The notes under the pieces: generated by a model
Seen by the model: the letters and a program-made list of their open reading frames with translations, nothing else
Told to the model about the DNA's origin: nothing
The model's database searches: none
Program-made: the position numbers and the translations under genes
NCBI RefSeq assembly: GCF_001541315.1
Contig: NZ_LMVK01000010.1
Span: forward strand, 1 to 64,000
From: Agrobacterium tumefaciens str. B6
Lineage (GTDB): Bacteria; Pseudomonadota; Alphaproteobacteria; Rhizobiales; Rhizobiaceae
Direction: 5' to 3'
DNA length: 64,000 nucleotides
In this document: in pieces, positions 63,192-64,000 of the stretch
How the letters are laid out: each line of letters begins with the position of its first letter
Numbering within the stretch: position 1 is the first letter of the stretch

Positions 63192-64000
63192 TCAATGTCC
63201 GCCACCGCCGCCAGCGGCGGCAACCTCGGTCTCCGCACCTGCCGCAGCACCTGTACCTCCGCCGTAGATGGCGGGAGCGAGGCCGGCCTCCGCGAGCCAG
63301 AAGTCGCGTTTGGCATTGATGGCCAGCAGGCTTGAATTGACCTTTTCCCGGCTGTCGGCGAGCAGTTCGAAGGTGTTGGTGATCATGCCGTTATAGGTCA
63401 GCAGCGACTGCTCCTCGATCTTGGTGCGCAGCGGCACCACGCTGTTGCGATAGTGCCGGGCGATGTCGTAATTCGAGCGATAGGCCTGATAGGCCGAGCG
63501 GGCTTCCGAGCGGACATTGACCGCCTTTTCCGCCAGCAGGTTTGCCGCGCGCATATAGGCAAGTTCGGATTCCCGCATGCGCGCCTGACCGGAATCGAAG
63601 ATCGGAATGACGAATTCCAGCTCGGCATTGCCGGTCGTCTGTTTGTGTTTTTCGCCGTCTTCCAGCTCGCGTTCGGTCTCGAAGCCCGAGCGGATTTCGA
63701 GATCGGTCACGTATCGGGTGGCCTCGGTGAGCTTGAACGATCGTGCGGTGGCCTCCAGATCGAGCCTGGCCATTTGTAGGTCCACACGGCGCTGCAGCGC
63801 CTCGGCCTCGATCATGTCCCGTTTGTTAAGCGCCTTCGGAAGCGGGGGCAGGCGGTTGGGAATGGTGTATTCGATATCCGCTCCCCACAGTCCCATCAGC
63901 CGCGTCAGTTCCTCCTTGGCAAGACGGGCCTCAAGTCGCGCCTTGGCGATCTGACCGGTCAGTTCGGCATAAAAGACCTGCTCGCGGGCCTGACCTTCCT
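63192..64000 (-). CDS. TolC-family outer-membrane efflux protein (partial)
   Basis: The C-terminal 269 residues of an outer-membrane efflux factor; the 5' end lies beyond the window. The repeat-type helices (KARLEARLAKEELTRLMGLWG, then QARMRESELAYMRAANLLAEKAVNVRSEARSAYQAYRSNYDIARHYR) and the LTYNGMITNTFELLADSREKVNSSL segment are typical of the family. It ends with an Ala/Gly-rich tail and GGGGGH. It is 14 bases upstream of the oxidase gene, so likely the first or an early gene of the copper operon. No inner-membrane pump gene is in the window. Confidence 0.88.
   Translation of the reverse strand, partial: EGQAREQVFYAELTGQIAKARLEARLAKEELTRLMGLWGADIEYTIPNRLPPLPKALNKRDMIEAEALQRRVDLQMARLDLEATARSFKLTEATRYVTDLEIRSGFETERELEDGEKHKQTTGNAELEFVIPIFDSGQARMRESELAYMRAANLLAEKAVNVRSEARSAYQAYRSNYDIARHYRNSVVPLRTKIEEQSLLTYNGMITNTFELLADSREKVNSSLLAINAKRDFWLAEAGLAPAIYGGGTGAAAGAETEVAAAGGGGGH

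Overview
The window looks like a piece of a Rhizobiaceae (Agrobacterium/Rhizobium-type) chromosome or chromid. This is inferred from the initiator tRNA variant, an IS407-group IS3 element with close agrobacterial look-alikes, the many solute-binding-protein ABC operons and LysR regulators, and a chemoreceptor ending in NWEEF. No database search was possible; family calls rest on motifs read in the translations.

Layout. 1-0.2 kb: initiator tRNA-Met with flanking terminators. 0.2-1.5 kb: IS3-family insertion sequence. 1.7-7.0 kb: oligopeptide ABC operon (oppA-B-C and a fused double ATPase), minus strand. 7.2-10.5 kb: sugar-type ABC importer without its own ATPase. 10.9-15.3 kb: FUSC/DUF1656/HlyD (AaeB/X/A-like) efflux operon with a divergent AraC regulator. 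15.4-20 kb: small regulator-enzyme pairs (TetR-SDR, LysR-tautomerase, MarR with a cupin-VOC operon and three operator palindromes). 20-24.8 kb: LysR, a PrpF/GalD-like tautomerase and a NitT/TauT-type ABC importer. 25-28.3 kb: DUF1349 protein and a methyl-accepting chemotaxis protein.

28.5-41.5 kb is the most unusual part. Two very long proteins made almost entirely of an eight-residue repeat, (S/T)(S/T)xQ(I/V)xAL, flank three glycan genes: a family 2 glycosyltransferase, a TPR-GT41 (SPINDLY/OGT-type) protein glycosyltransferase and UDP-galactopyranose mutase. All five genes point the same way. I propose a repeat-protein glycosylation locus. One repeat gene is interrupted by a frameshift next to a nine-G tract; the other carries six near-identical units of about 390-399 bp at DNA level.

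42-57 kb holds stress/detoxification genes: LysR regulators, three MFS exporters, a Tat-exported alpha/beta hydrolase, a ring-cleaving VOC dioxygenase, a YcaC-like hydrolase, a XapX protein, a Tat-exported amidohydrolase, DoxX and a proC homologue. Two of these operons share a 14-bp upstream box (13/14 identical) that may be the site of the LysR regulator at 46.1-47.0 kb. 57-61 kb: DUF535 protein, a two-component system and a PAP2-family protein lacking the nucleophilic histidine. 61-64 kb: a periplasmic copper-resistance operon (outer-membrane efflux protein, multicopper oxidase, cupredoxin, CusF-like chaperone) cut by the window end.
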